From contig NZ_WKJK01000005.1 in NCBI RefSeq assembly GCF_009674535.1, positions 1 through 64,000 of the forward strand: 64,000 bases of DNA. The letters run 5' to 3'. Under the pieces are notes generated by a model, which searched no databases, was not told where the DNA came from, and was given only the letters and a program-made list of their open reading frames with translations. This stretch comes from Duganella guangzhouensis. GTDB lineage: Bacteria > Pseudomonadota > Gammaproteobacteria > Burkholderiales > Burkholderiaceae_D. Position numbers and translations under genes: made by a program. This document shows positions 50,883 to 59,910 of the stretch, piece after piece (positions within the stretch are counted from its first letter, which is position 1; every line of letters starts with the position of its first letter).

Positions 50883-53750
50883 TTATTGGCGGGGGCTTTC
50901 GGGTGGGCCTAGGTAGCTGGGGCGCTGGCCGCCGGTGTTAATGACCAGTTTTTGTAGTACCAGGCCGGGGTCGACGATCCAGTATTTCAGGGTGTGCTTG
51001 CCGGGTTTGTCGATCTGGTGGCGCGAGATTAGTACGGTGGCGCCGTCGCTGACGCTGCGTTCCCAGGCTTTTTCGCTGCTGTCGGCGTGGATGTTGATGA
51101 TTTGCGGCGCTTCGTCGTCAATCGATATCGCGTAGCGCAGGCCGGCGCCGGGTTGGAATTTCTGTGTCGGTGCCAGTGTTGTTTGGACTTCGACTTTGCC
51201 GGCGCTGAATAGCTGGATGTCGTATTCGAGATGCATGCGCGGGTGTTCGTCCGCAGCTGCGTCTACCGGCAGGGCGGTCATGCCGGACAGGGTGCGGCCG
51301 TGGTCGGGGATGCGCAACCAAGTGCGCTTGCCATCGGCCACCGCGCGGCTGTAATGTTCGGCCTCCATGGAGACTACGCCACCGGTTTCGATGTAGCCTT
51401 TCAGCGATGCGGCGCTGGCTGGTTTGTTCAGCGGCACTCGCACGGTGGTCTTGCCGCCCGCGCCGGCGATGGTCAGCGTTGCGGTGCGCACGCCTTCGGG
51501 TACTTCGGCCCAGCGGACGTTGATGTTTATGCGCTGTTCGCGCGCTACTTTGCCCTTGGGTTTGTCCAGCACGATCCACGGTTCGTTGGCGCTGACGGTG
51601 TAGTCGAACGGCTGTTGGCCGCGGTTGAAGATGTCGATGAAGCGCGCGCGCTGTTCGAATACGTCCAGCGTCGGCAAGGCGAGTGCGTCGCCGCCGGGGC
51701 CGGGCCAGACTTGTGCGCTGCCTTCCACCGCGACGCCCATGTCGGCCGCTTTAGGGATCTGCATCTCGGTCACTGGCGGCATGACGTTGCGTGGCGGCTG
51801 GTTCCAGTAGGTGTAGCCCAGGTGCGTCTGCGACATCATGTGGTTCCATTTGCCGCCGCTGATGTCTTCGTGATACCGGCGCACCAGCTCCGCATCTTCG
51901 GCAAACAGCGCGCGTGCCCGCGTCGCCAGGTCGTTGGTGGAGGCGCGGCCCTGCAGGCCGTACAAGCGATTCAGGCCGGCCGTGACGTACAGCTCATTCA
52001 CCACCGCGCCGGCTTTCACCGGGTATAACACCAGCTGGAAGAAGGCATCTCGCTTGGCCGCAGGCAGCGCGGCGGAGATGCGCTCGGCGCGTGCCGCTAT
52101 CGCTTTGTATTCGTCAACGATGCGGGCAGCTTCGTTGTAGTTCACCAGGCTGTAGGTGTCCGGTTCCAGCATCTCTGGCTTGCGGCGGCTGTTGTACTTG
52201 GTGTACTCAGCGACGATGTCGGCGATGTCGTCCGCATGCTCAGGCCCGAACTCGCGCGTGGCCCACAATTTCAGGTAATCCGGCAGGCGCTCGGCCGGCC
52301 AGGCCGCTGGATTCCAGGCGTAGGTGAGGAAGAATTCAATCGGCACTTCCATCGGTTTCAGGTCGCCGACGTTGACGATCCACATGCGATTGGCCTGGTA
52401 CTGCCACGCCAGATGCATCTGCTCCCACACCTTGGGCAGCGGGGTGACGTTGATCCATTTGTACGAACGAGGCCCACCGACGTAATCGAAGTGGTAGTAG
52501 ATGCCGGCGCCGCCGCTGCGCTTGCGCTCTTCGGCGGTCGGCAGGCGGCGGATATTGCCCCAGTTGTCGTCGCACCACAGCAGCATGACGTCGTCCGGCA
52601 CGCGCATGCCTTTTTCGTAGTATTCCTGCACCTCCTTGTACAAAGCCCACAGTTGCGGGACTTTGGTCACATCCGGATTGATTTCTTTGGCGATGATGCT
52701 GCGCTGGTCGCTGACGATGCGCTCCAGCAGCGATACATTGGCGCCTTCGGACATCGGCTCGTCGCCATCGCCGCGCATGCCCAGCGTGATCACTTTGTCC
52801 TGGCCTTGCGAGGCGCGCAGTCCCTGCGTCCAGAATTCGCGCAACGTTGGAGCGCTGCGGTTGTAGTCCCATGGCTGGCCGCCGCCGTAACGGCGCCACT
52901 CGTCGTGCGCGCGCATCATCGGTTCGTGGTGCGAGGTGCCGATGACGATGCCGTAGTCGTCGGCGGTTTTGCCGTTCAATTTGTCGTCGTCGTAGAAGGC
53001 TTCGCCCCACATGGCGGGCCACAGGTAGTTGCCGCGCAGGCGCAGGATCAGTTCAAACACCTTGGCGTAGAACTGGCGATTGAAGTCGCCGTAGTGCTGC
53101 TTGACCCAGCCGGTCAGCGCCGGGGCTTCGTCGTTCAGGAAGATGCCGCGATACTGCACCACCGGCGCGTCGCTGACCGCAGCTGTGGCGGAGGCATAGA
53201 CATTGGCGTGCTTCGCGGCCGGCACGTCAGCCCACCAGTTCCATGGCGAGACGCCGATTTGTTCGGACATCTCGTAGATGCCGTAGATGGTGCCGCGCTT
53301 GTCGCTGCCTGCGATGACCAGCGCACGCTCGATGCCGGGCAACGGCTTGCGTAGTGTCTGCACTTGCCAGCCTTCCCATTTGCCCTGGATGGCCGAGACG
53401 TCCAGCGCGCCGGCCTTCACCAACTGGTCGATCAATGCGCTCTTGCCGATGGTGCCGATGATGACCACGTCGGCACCGGCCGGCTTGGCGCCGTCATGGG
53501 TCAATACCGGTTTGGCGGCGCTGACGCGGCCGATATCGGCCTGCAGATCGGCGGCGGCGCGCAGCACGCCGGGATAATCGGCTGGATCGACGTACAGTTT
53601 CGCGGCCTGGCCATTGCGCGCCAGTGCGACAGCATCGGTGGGCGGCTGGTCAAACCAGGCCAGTTTTTTCTGGCCCAGCGCCTGCGCGGGCAGGGCGTGG
53701 CAGAGCAGGGCCAGCGCCATGGCGCCGGCGGCAAGAAGGTGTTGTCTCAT
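50883..53750 (-). CDS. Alpha-glucuronidase-type glycoside hydrolase, GH115
   Basis: 955 residues with a signal peptide (MALALLCHALPAQA). Landmarks of GH115: RALVIAGSDKRGTIYGIYEM, IGVSPWNWWADVPAAKH, VVQYRGIFLNDEAPALTGW, LWPAMWGEAFYDDD, VIGTSHHEPMMRAHDEW, and the C-terminal beta-rich part with the DHGRTLSGMTALPVD segment. GH115 removes 4-O-methyl-glucuronic acid from internal xylose residues of polymeric xylan, complementing GH67, which prefers oligomer ends. The ribosome binding site is weak. The SGNH esterase gene lies 26 bases upstream on the same strand. Confidence 0.92.
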   Translation of the reverse strand: MRQHLLAAGAMALALLCHALPAQALGQKKLAWFDQPPTDAVALARNGQAAKLYVDPADYPGVLRAAADLQADIGRVSAAKPVLTHDGAKPAGADVVIIGTIGKSALIDQLVKAGALDVSAIQGKWEGWQVQTLRKPLPGIERALVIAGSDKRGTIYGIYEMSEQIGVSPWNWWADVPAAKHANVYASATAAVSDAPVVQYRGIFLNDEAPALTGWVKQHYGDFNRQFYAKVFELILRLRGNYLWPAMWGEAFYDDDKLNGKTADDYGIVIGTSHHEPMMRAHDEWRRYGGGQPWDYNRSAPTLREFWTQGLRASQGQDKVITLGMRGDGDEPMSEGANVSLLERIVSDQRSIIAKEINPDVTKVPQLWALYKEVQEYYEKGMRVPDDVMLLWCDDNWGNIRRLPTAEERKRSGGAGIYYHFDYVGGPRSYKWINVTPLPKVWEQMHLAWQYQANRMWIVNVGDLKPMEVPIEFFLTYAWNPAAWPAERLPDYLKLWATREFGPEHADDIADIVAEYTKYNSRRKPEMLEPDTYSLVNYNEAARIVDEYKAIAARAERISAALPAAKRDAFFQLVLYPVKAGAVVNELYVTAGLNRLYGLQGRASTNDLATRARALFAEDAELVRRYHEDISGGKWNHMMSQTHLGYTYWNQPPRNVMPPVTEMQIPKAADMGVAVEGSAQVWPGPGGDALALPTLDVFEQRARFIDIFNRGQQPFDYTVSANEPWIVLDKPKGKVAREQRININVRWAEVPEGVRTATLTIAGAGGKTTVRVPLNKPASAASLKGYIETGGVVSMEAEHYSRAVADGKRTWLRIPDHGRTLSGMTALPVDAAADEHPRMHLEYDIQLFSAGKVEVQTTLAPTQKFQPGAGLRYAISIDDEAPQIINIHADSSEKAWERSVSDGATVLISRHQIDKPGKHTLKYWIVDPGLVLQKLVINTGGQRPSYLGPPESPRQ

Positions 53751-53776
53751 ATAGTTGTATTTATTTGGTTTTAAAT

Positions 53777-55027
53777 TCAGTTGCAGCGCTTGCGCAGTGC
53801 CGTCAGCGGCACGGTATCCGCCAAAGCACGGTAGCCGCCCAGTGATGGATGCAGATGGTCGCCCGAATCGTAGACTGGCTTGATGCGATCCGGATGCGCG
53901 GGATCGCGCAGCGTGGCGTCAAAATCGGCCACCGCATCGAACGCACCGGAAGTGCGTATCCACTGGTTCAGCGCCTGGCGGTCCGCCTCGTTTTCGGCTT
54001 CGGGGTGATAGTAATCGCTGCCGACATACGGCGTGACGGTGGCGCCGATCACGCAAATGCCCTTGGCGTGCGCGCGCGCGATCAACTGGCGGTGCGCCAG
54101 CTTCAGGTCGGCCAGCAACTGTTGACGGTCGGCTGGCGCATCCGGGCCATTGCGGTGCTGGACGCCCAGATCGTTCACGCCGATCAGCACCAGCGCATGG
54201 GTGACGCCGGCGCGTCCCAGTACATCGCGCTCGAAGCGCGAGGCCAGATTGGGGCCGAGGCCATCGCGCAGCATGCGGCCACCGCCTATGCCGGTGTTCA
54301 CCACGCCCATCGCCTGTTTGTCGTTGCGCAGGCGCGCGGCCAGTACGTCCGGCCAGCGGGTGTTGGTATCGTTAGGCACGCCGTAGCCATCGGTGATGGA
54401 GTCGCCTACCGCGACCAGCGCACCGACGCCGCGTGGCGCCAGCACGTCTACGGCGCTGAGCGCGAACCAGCGCGGAATGGTGCCGGCATCGCTCCATGCC
54501 GCGTCCATCACGCGGTTGCCCTTGGCGAGGTAGCTGTTGGCGCGCGCGCCGGAATGGCTGGTCTGGCGCGCCGGTTCTTCCTTGAAGTAGAGTGACACCG
54601 CCAGGTCGGCCGCCGCCGGCACTTCCATGGCGACGGCATCGCTATCGTATTCGGCGCCGGCCGGAATCAGCACCGAGGCGCGGCCGTCGAAGGTCAGCGG
54701 GCGCAGGGTAGGGGCTTTGACATCGGCCACGCCGGCCGCCTGCGCCAGCGCCACGCTGGCGCCATCGACCACCAATGGTGCAGTGCCATATACATTGCTG
54801 ATGCGGACTCGGAACTGCTTGCCGCCCACTGACAAATGCACGATCTGGCGCAGGCTGGCATCGCGCCAGTGTTCGGCCGCCAGCTGGTTCTGCGGGTCGG
54901 GAATTTGCTGCGCCGCACCCCAACTCGCCACCCAGTGGGTGGCCGGTTCGGCCGCCGCGCCACCTATCAGACAGGCCGCCAGAACGACCCCAAAACAGCT
55001 GCGTATTGCGTGTTGACTTGATCGCAT
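53777..55027 (-). CDS. Exported SGNH/GDSL hydrolase, probable sugar esterase
   Basis: 416 residues with a signal peptide (CFGVVLAACLIGGAAA). A beta-rich N-terminal part (WVASWGAAQQIPDPQ, then IVHLSVGGKQFRVRISNVYG) precedes the SGNH domain: block I GDSITDGYG with Ser210, block II Gly in GIGGGRMLRDG, block III ALVLIGVNDLG and block V DHLHPSLGGYRALAD with the catalytic Asp and His. This architecture occurs in acetyl-xylan or other deacetylases of bacterial glycan loci. AAGGAA precedes the ATG. It diverges from xylX and shares the control region at 55045. Confidence 0.85.
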   Translation of the reverse strand: MRSSQHAIRSCFGVVLAACLIGGAAAEPATHWVASWGAAQQIPDPQNQLAAEHWRDASLRQIVHLSVGGKQFRVRISNVYGTAPLVVDGASVALAQAAGVADVKAPTLRPLTFDGRASVLIPAGAEYDSDAVAMEVPAAADLAVSLYFKEEPARQTSHSGARANSYLAKGNRVMDAAWSDAGTIPRWFALSAVDVLAPRGVGALVAVGDSITDGYGVPNDTNTRWPDVLAARLRNDKQAMGVVNTGIGGGRMLRDGLGPNLASRFERDVLGRAGVTHALVLIGVNDLGVQHRNGPDAPADRQQLLADLKLAHRQLIARAHAKGICVIGATVTPYVGSDYYHPEAENEADRQALNQWIRTSGAFDAVADFDATLRDPAHPDRIKPVYDSGDHLHPSLGGYRALADTVPLTALRKRCN

Positions 55028-55044
55028 AATTCCTTCACACTCAC

Positions 55045-55067
55045 AAAATGTTAGCGCTATTCATTTT
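55045..55067. promoter_or_regulatory. Candidate LacI-type operator in the SGNH/xylX divergent region
   Basis: AAAATGTTAGCGCTATTCAT is centred on the CpG of TAGCGCTA, an eight-base palindrome typical of LacI-family operators such as TGTTAGCGCTAACA, of which 11 of 14 positions match. It lies about 20 bases upstream of the SGNH start and 75 bases before the xylX start, and resembles the element at 49617. Confidence 0.5.
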
Positions 55068-55139
55068 AGGTTAAGCCAATGGTACGCGCAACAAAAATGC
55101 CGGATGCAAGCTCGGCGCATATAGAGACAAGGATAAATC

Positions 55140-56327
55140 GTGAAGAACACTCTGAAGCACGCGCCGGCTCTGGCGCATCTCCCCGCTGACCTTTCCGATG
55201 CCCTGCTGGTGGGCCGCGTGTGGCGCAAGGACGTCAATGGTCCGAGCGTGGTGGTGGTGCGCAACGGCGAAGTATTCGATATTACCGCGCAGGCGCCAAC
55301 CATGGCCGACCTGCTGGAGCGCGACGACGTGGTGCCGTTCGCCCACGCCGCGCAAGGCGAATCGCTGGGTCGCGTGGAAGCGCTGATCGAGGCAGCACTG
55401 AGCGGCGCTGACGACGTGCCGGTGCGCCTGCTGTCGCCCAACGACGTGCAAGCCATCAAAGCCTGCGGCGTGACGTTTGCCGTCAGCCTGCTGGAACGTG
55501 TGATCGAAGAGCAGGCCGGCGGCAATCCGGCCAAGGCCGATGAGCTGCGCACGTCGCTGCTGCAGGATATCGGCGCCGATCTGTCGGCCATCAAGCCAGG
55601 TTCGCCGGAGGCGGAAAAGCTGAAGCAGCAGTTCATTGCGCGCGGCGCCTGGTCGCAGTATATGGAAGTGGGCATCGGCCCTTACGCCGAAGTGTTCTCC
55701 AAGTCGCAGCCCATGTCGGCGGTGGGCCTGGGCGCGGACGTCGGCCTGCATCCTGAATCGAAGTGGAACAACCCGGAACCGGAAGTGGTGCTGGCGGTGA
55801 ACAGCCGCGCGCAAGTCGTGGGCGCCACGCTGGGCAACGACGTCAATTTGCGCGATATCGAAGGCCGCAGCGCGCTGTTGCTGGGTAAAGCCAAGGACAA
55901 CAACGCTTCCTGCTCGATCGGTCCCTTCATCCGCCTGTTCGACGAGCGCTTCACCATCGACAGCGTGCGCAATGCCGAACTGCGGCTGGTGATCGAGGGC
56001 GCGGACGATGACTTCCGCCTGGACGGCGAAAGCCGCATGCGCGAAATCAGCCGTGATCCGCTGGATCTGGTAGCGCAAACCTGCGGCAAGCATCACCAAT
56101 ATCCGGACGGCTTCATGCTCTTCCTCGGCACCATGTTCTCGCCGATTAAAGACCGTGGCGCGCCGGGCGCCGGTTTCACCCACAAGCTGGGTGACCGCGT
56201 CAGCATCAGCACCGCGCAGCTGGGCATGCTGGTCAACCATGTGTATCTGAGTGACGCCGTCACTCCATGGACTTTCGGCGTACGCGCCTTGTACAGCAAT
56301 CTGGCCCAACGCGGCCTGCTTAACTAA
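55140..56327 (+). CDS. xylX: FAH-family dehydratase, probable 2-keto-3-deoxy-D-xylonate dehydratase (Weimberg)
   Basis: 395 residues from a GTG start (AAGGA is eight bases upstream). The FAH-type C-terminal domain holds YAEVFSKSQPMSAVGLGADV, WNNPEPEVVLAVNSRAQVVG, the metal-ligand glutamates of NPEPE, and GNDVNLRDIEGRSALLLGKA. Its gene order with SDR, SMP-30 and IlvD-type genes matches Caulobacter xylX of the oxidative xylose pathway, where it turns 2-keto-3-deoxyxylonate into 2-oxoglutarate semialdehyde. A role in the similar L-arabinose pathway is possible. It is the first gene of the operon. Confidence 0.85.
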   Translation: MKNTLKHAPALAHLPADLSDALLVGRVWRKDVNGPSVVVVRNGEVFDITAQAPTMADLLERDDVVPFAHAAQGESLGRVEALIEAALSGADDVPVRLLSPNDVQAIKACGVTFAVSLLERVIEEQAGGNPAKADELRTSLLQDIGADLSAIKPGSPEAEKLKQQFIARGAWSQYMEVGIGPYAEVFSKSQPMSAVGLGADVGLHPESKWNNPEPEVVLAVNSRAQVVGATLGNDVNLRDIEGRSALLLGKAKDNNASCSIGPFIRLFDERFTIDSVRNAELRLVIEGADDDFRLDGESRMREISRDPLDLVAQTCGKHHQYPDGFMLFLGTMFSPIKDRGAPGAGFTHKLGDRVSISTAQLGMLVNHVYLSDAVTPWTFGVRALYSNLAQRGLLN

Positions 56328-56354
56328 AAACTATAATCCCAGGAGGAGAATAAG

Positions 56355-57134
56355 ATGGCGCAACCCATGGTCCACGCGACCTATCCGGACCTCGCCGGCA
56401 AGCGAGTACTGATCACCGGTGGAGGCACCGGCATTGGTGCTGGCATCGTCGATGCTTTCGTCAAGCAGGGCGCGCAGGTGTTCTACATCGATATCGCGGC
56501 CGACGCGTCGAAAGAACTGGCCGAGAGCCTGAAAGGCGCGCAGCATCCGCCGGTGTACTTCCACTGCGACCTGACCGATCTCGATGCGCTGTCCAAAGTG
56601 ATTTCGCAGATCGAGCAGGATCACGGCGCGATTGAAATCCTGATTAACAACGCGGCAAACGACAACCGTCACCAGGTGCAGGAAGTCACCGCCAAGTACT
56701 GGGACGACAGCCTGGCGGTCAATCTGCGTCACCAGTTCTTCTGCGCCAAAGCGGTAGCGCCGGGCATGAAGGCGGCCGGCGGTGGCGTGATCCTGAACTT
56801 CGGTTCGATCTCCTGGCACCTGGCGCTGCCTGACCTGACGCTGTACATGACCGCCAAGGCGGCCATTGAAGGCCTGACTCGCGGCCTGGCGCGCGATCTG
56901 GGCAAGGATGGCATCCGCGTCAACTGCATCATCCCCGGCTCGGTGCAGACGCCGCGCCAGATGGCGCTGTGGCACACGCCGGAAGGCGAGCAGGATATCC
57001 TCAACGCGCAATGTCTGCACGAGCGCGTACTGCCGGAGGACATCGCCGCGATGGCGCTGTTCCTGTCCTCGGACAATGCGCGCCGCTGCTCCGGCCGCGA
57101 TTACTTCGTCGACGCCGGATGGTATGGAGCATGA
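56355..57134 (+). CDS. xylB: SDR-family D-xylose 1-dehydrogenase (probable)
   Basis: 259 residues of the short-chain dehydrogenase fold: cofactor motif TGGGTGIG (21-28), ILINNAAND, and catalytic Ser151, Tyr164, Lys168 (GSISWH, LYMTAKAA). The C-terminal YFVDAGWYGA is common in Caulobacter-type xylose dehydrogenases. The predicted reaction is NAD-dependent oxidation of xylose to xylonolactone. The symbol follows Caulobacter usage and does not mean xylulokinase. GGAGGAG stands before the start, and the stop overlaps the lactonase start by four bases (ATGA). Confidence 0.87.
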   Translation: MAQPMVHATYPDLAGKRVLITGGGTGIGAGIVDAFVKQGAQVFYIDIAADASKELAESLKGAQHPPVYFHCDLTDLDALSKVISQIEQDHGAIEILINNAANDNRHQVQEVTAKYWDDSLAVNLRHQFFCAKAVAPGMKAAGGGVILNFGSISWHLALPDLTLYMTAKAAIEGLTRGLARDLGKDGIRVNCIIPGSVQTPRQMALWHTPEGEQDILNAQCLHERVLPEDIAAMALFLSSDNARRCSGRDYFVDAGWYGA

Positions 57135-58006
57135 ACCTGTATCAGCCTGAGTGCATCTGGCCGCTGGGGGCAACCCTGGCCGAAGGGCCGGTCTGGCACC
57201 CGGAGGACAAGGCGCTGTACTTTGTCGACATCAAACAGCGCGCCATCCACCGCTGCGCCGAAGATGGCGGCCGCCGTCAGAGCTGGACGGTGCCGGACGA
57301 AGTGGGCTTCGCACTGCCCATGCACGGAGGCGATTTCGTGGTCGGCCTGCCTGGCCGCCTCGAACGCTTCTCGTTCGAGACCGGCGCGCTGACGCCGCTG
57401 CACACGCTGGAAGCGCAACTGCCCGGCAATCGCCTCAACGACGGCTACATCGACCGCCATGGCGCGCTGTGGTTTGGCTCCATGGACAACGCCGAAGTGT
57501 CACCCAGCGGCGCTCTGTATCGTCAGACCGGTGAAGAGGCGCCGCTGCACAAGGACGGCGGCTACATCATCACCAACGGCCCGTGCGTCAGCCCTGACGG
57601 CCGCACCTTCTATCACACCGACACACTGGAAAAGACCATCTACGCCTTCGATCTCGATGAGCAGGGCGGCCTGTCCAACAAACGCGTGTTCGTCAAGATC
57701 GAAGGCAGTGGCTACCCGGACGGCACGGCGGTCGACGCCGACGGCGCGCTGTGGGTTGGCCTGTTTGCCGGCGGCCGCATCGAGCGCTACGCCGCCTCGG
57801 GCCAACTGCTGGACACCGTCAACATGCCATGCTCAAACATCACCAAGGTGACGTTTGGCGGCGAAGACCTGCGCACCGTGTTCGTGACCACCGCCCGCAA
57901 GGGCTTGTCCGAAGAGGAATTGAGCCGGGAGCCGCTGGCGGGAGGCATCTTCAGCTTCCGCGTCGCCTCGCCGGGACAACTGCAACACCTGTACTTACCA
58001 GAATAG
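57131..58006 (+). CDS. xylC: SMP-30/gluconolactonase-family xylonolactonase (probable)
   Basis: The ATG at 57131 overlaps the SDR stop and gives 291 residues; longer frames upstream are rejected. The six-bladed propeller has metal-ligand segments LAEGPVWHPEDKALYFVDIK, LNDGYIDRHGALWFGSMDN, ITNGPCVSPDGRTFYHTDTL and YPDGTAVDADGALWVGLFAG, with the Glu, Asn and Asp ligands of the family. It hydrolyses xylonolactone to xylonate. It sits between the dehydrogenase and dehydratase genes, as expected. Confidence 0.87.
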   Translation: MNLYQPECIWPLGATLAEGPVWHPEDKALYFVDIKQRAIHRCAEDGGRRQSWTVPDEVGFALPMHGGDFVVGLPGRLERFSFETGALTPLHTLEAQLPGNRLNDGYIDRHGALWFGSMDNAEVSPSGALYRQTGEEAPLHKDGGYIITNGPCVSPDGRTFYHTDTLEKTIYAFDLDEQGGLSNKRVFVKIEGSGYPDGTAVDADGALWVGLFAGGRIERYAASGQLLDTVNMPCSNITKVTFGGEDLRTVFVTTARKGLSEEELSREPLAGGIFSFRVASPGQLQHLYLPE

Positions 58007-58014
58007 GCATCTCT

Positions 58015-59790
58015 ATGAGCACCCAATCGCGTCGCTACCGTTCGCAGGACTGGTTCGATAATCCAGACCACATCGATATGACCGCGCTCTATCTTGAGCG
58101 CTTTATGAACTACGGCATTACGCCGGAAGAGCTGCGTTCCGGCCGCCCGATCATCGGCATCGCGCAGTCGGGCAGCGATATCAGCCCGTGCAACCGCATA
58201 CACCTGGAGCTGGCCAAGCGCGTGCGCGACGGCATCCGCGACGCGGGCGGCATTGCGATGGAATTCCCGCTGCATCCGATTTTTGAAAACTGCCGCCGTC
58301 CCACCGCCGCCATCGACCGTAATCTGGCGTATATGGGCCTGGTCGAAATCCTGCACGGCTATCCTATCGACGCGGTGGTGCTGACCACCGGCTGCGACAA
58401 GACCACGCCGTCGCAGCTGATGGCTGCGGCCACGGTCGACATCCCGGCCATCGTGCTGTCCGGCGGTCCGATGCTGGACGGTTGGCTGGATGGTGAGCTG
58501 GTCGGCTCCGGATCGGCGATCTGGAAAGGCCGCAAGCAACTGGCCGCCGGCAAAATCGACAACGAAAAGTTCCTGGAAATCGCCGCCGCCTCGGCGCCAT
58601 CTGCGGGCCACTGCAACACCATGGGTACCGCGTCGACCATGAACGCGATTGCCGAAGCGCTGGGCATGTCGCTGACCGGCTGCTCGGCGATTCCGGCGCC
58701 ATATCGCGAGCGTGGCCAGATGGCTTACGAAACCGGCAAGCGCATCGTCGAAATGGCGAAGCAGGACATCCGTCCATCGCAGATCCTGAACCGCGAAGCC
58801 TTCCTGGACGCGATTGTGGTCAACGCCGCGATAGGCGGCTCCACCAACGCCCAGCAGCACATCGTCGCCATGGCGCGTCACGCCGGCGTCGATCTGCGCT
58901 CGTCCGACTGGATGGAGTATGGCCACAAGGTGCCGCTGCTGCTGAACATGCAGCCGTCCGGTAAATTCCTCGGTGAGCGCTTCCACCGCGCCGGCGGCGT
59001 GCCGGCCGTGATGTGGGAGCTGGAGCAGAAGGGCAAGCTGCGCTCCAACCGTCTCACCGTCACCGGCAAGACCATGGCCGACAATCTGCAGGGCCGCGAG
59101 ACCAACGACCGCGAAGTGATCTACCCGTTCGACGCGCCGTTGAAAGAGGATGCGGGCTTCTTCGTCTTGAAGGGCAATCTGTTTGACTTCGCGATCATGA
59201 AGACCAGCGTGATCTCGCCGGAATTCCGCCAGCGTTATCTGAGCACGCCGGGCAAGGAAAACACCTTCGAATCGCGTGCCATCGTGTTTGATGGCTCAGG
59301 CGATTACCACGATCGCATCAACGATCCGGCATTGAACATCGACGAGAACTGCATGCTGGTGATTCGTGGCGCCGGTCCTATCGGCTGGCCAGGATCGGCG
59401 GAAGTCGTCAACATGCAACCGCCGGATGCGCTGATCAAACGTGGCGTCAACTGGCTGCCGACGCTGGGTGATGGTCGCCAGTCCGGCACCTCGGACAGCC
59501 CATCGATCCTGAACGCCTCGCCGGAAAGCGCGGTGGGTGGCGGCCTGGCCTACATCCGCACCGGCGACACCGTGCGTGTGGACCTGAACGAAGGCAGCTG
59601 CAATATGCTGATCAGCGACGAAGAACTGGCCAAGCGCAAAGCCGAAGGCATCCCGCCGGTACCGGCCAGCCAGACGCCGTGGCAGCAGATCTACCGCTCC
59701 ACCACCGGCCAGATGGAAACCGGCGCCTGCATGGAACTCGCGCTTGAATACAAAGGAGTAGGCCACACCCTGGCGCGCCACAACCACTAG
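58015..59790 (+). CDS. xylD: IlvD/Edd-family xylonate dehydratase (probable)
   Basis: 591 residues from the ATG at 58015; an upstream frame from 57751 lies within xylC and is rejected. Iron-sulfur cysteines are Cys59 (DISPCNRIH), Cys127 (TTGCDKTTPSQ) and Cys200 (SAGHCNTMGTAS). The PMLDGWLDGELVGSGSAIW segment distinguishes sugar-acid dehydratases from IlvD. It converts D-xylonate to 2-keto-3-deoxyxylonate, the substrate of XylX. L-arabinonate dehydratase is the main alternative. A mirrored repeat follows the stop codon at once. Confidence 0.88.
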   Translation: MSTQSRRYRSQDWFDNPDHIDMTALYLERFMNYGITPEELRSGRPIIGIAQSGSDISPCNRIHLELAKRVRDGIRDAGGIAMEFPLHPIFENCRRPTAAIDRNLAYMGLVEILHGYPIDAVVLTTGCDKTTPSQLMAAATVDIPAIVLSGGPMLDGWLDGELVGSGSAIWKGRKQLAAGKIDNEKFLEIAAASAPSAGHCNTMGTASTMNAIAEALGMSLTGCSAIPAPYRERGQMAYETGKRIVEMAKQDIRPSQILNREAFLDAIVVNAAIGGSTNAQQHIVAMARHAGVDLRSSDWMEYGHKVPLLLNMQPSGKFLGERFHRAGGVPAVMWELEQKGKLRSNRLTVTGKTMADNLQGRETNDREVIYPFDAPLKEDAGFFVLKGNLFDFAIMKTSVISPEFRQRYLSTPGKENTFESRAIVFDGSGDYHDRINDPALNIDENCMLVIRGAGPIGWPGSAEVVNMQPPDALIKRGVNWLPTLGDGRQSGTSDSPSILNASPESAVGGGLAYIRTGDTVRVDLNEGSCNMLISDEELAKRKAEGIPPVPASQTPWQQIYRSTTGQMETGACMELALEYKGVGHTLARHNH

Positions 59791-59792
59791 AC

Positions 59793-59878
59793 CCGTCATT
59801 CCGGCGAAGGCCGGAATCCATAGAACGTGCGGTACGACGCACACTCAGCATGGATTCCGGCGTGCGCCGGAATGACGG
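59793..59878. repeat. Paired palindromic repeat (CGTCATTCCGGCG type)
   Basis: CCGTCATTCCGGCGAAGGCC (59793-59812, extending to 59821) is mirrored by 59850-59878, 27 of 29 positions complementary. Each arm also has its own small palindrome (ATTCCGGC/GCCGGAAT). The inner spacer is 28 bases. Such CGTCATTCCGGCG repeats are scattered through many proteobacterial genomes. It lies inside the operon between xylD and xylF and may shape messenger stability. Confidence 0.85.
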
Positions 59879-59910
59879 CGGAGAAGAATCTAACATACGG
59901 AGACAAAATC

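Noticed and set aside
57751..58014. Upstream extension of the IlvD-type dehydratase
   Set aside because: It lies wholly within the lactonase gene in another frame; the ATG at 58015 gives the normal family start.
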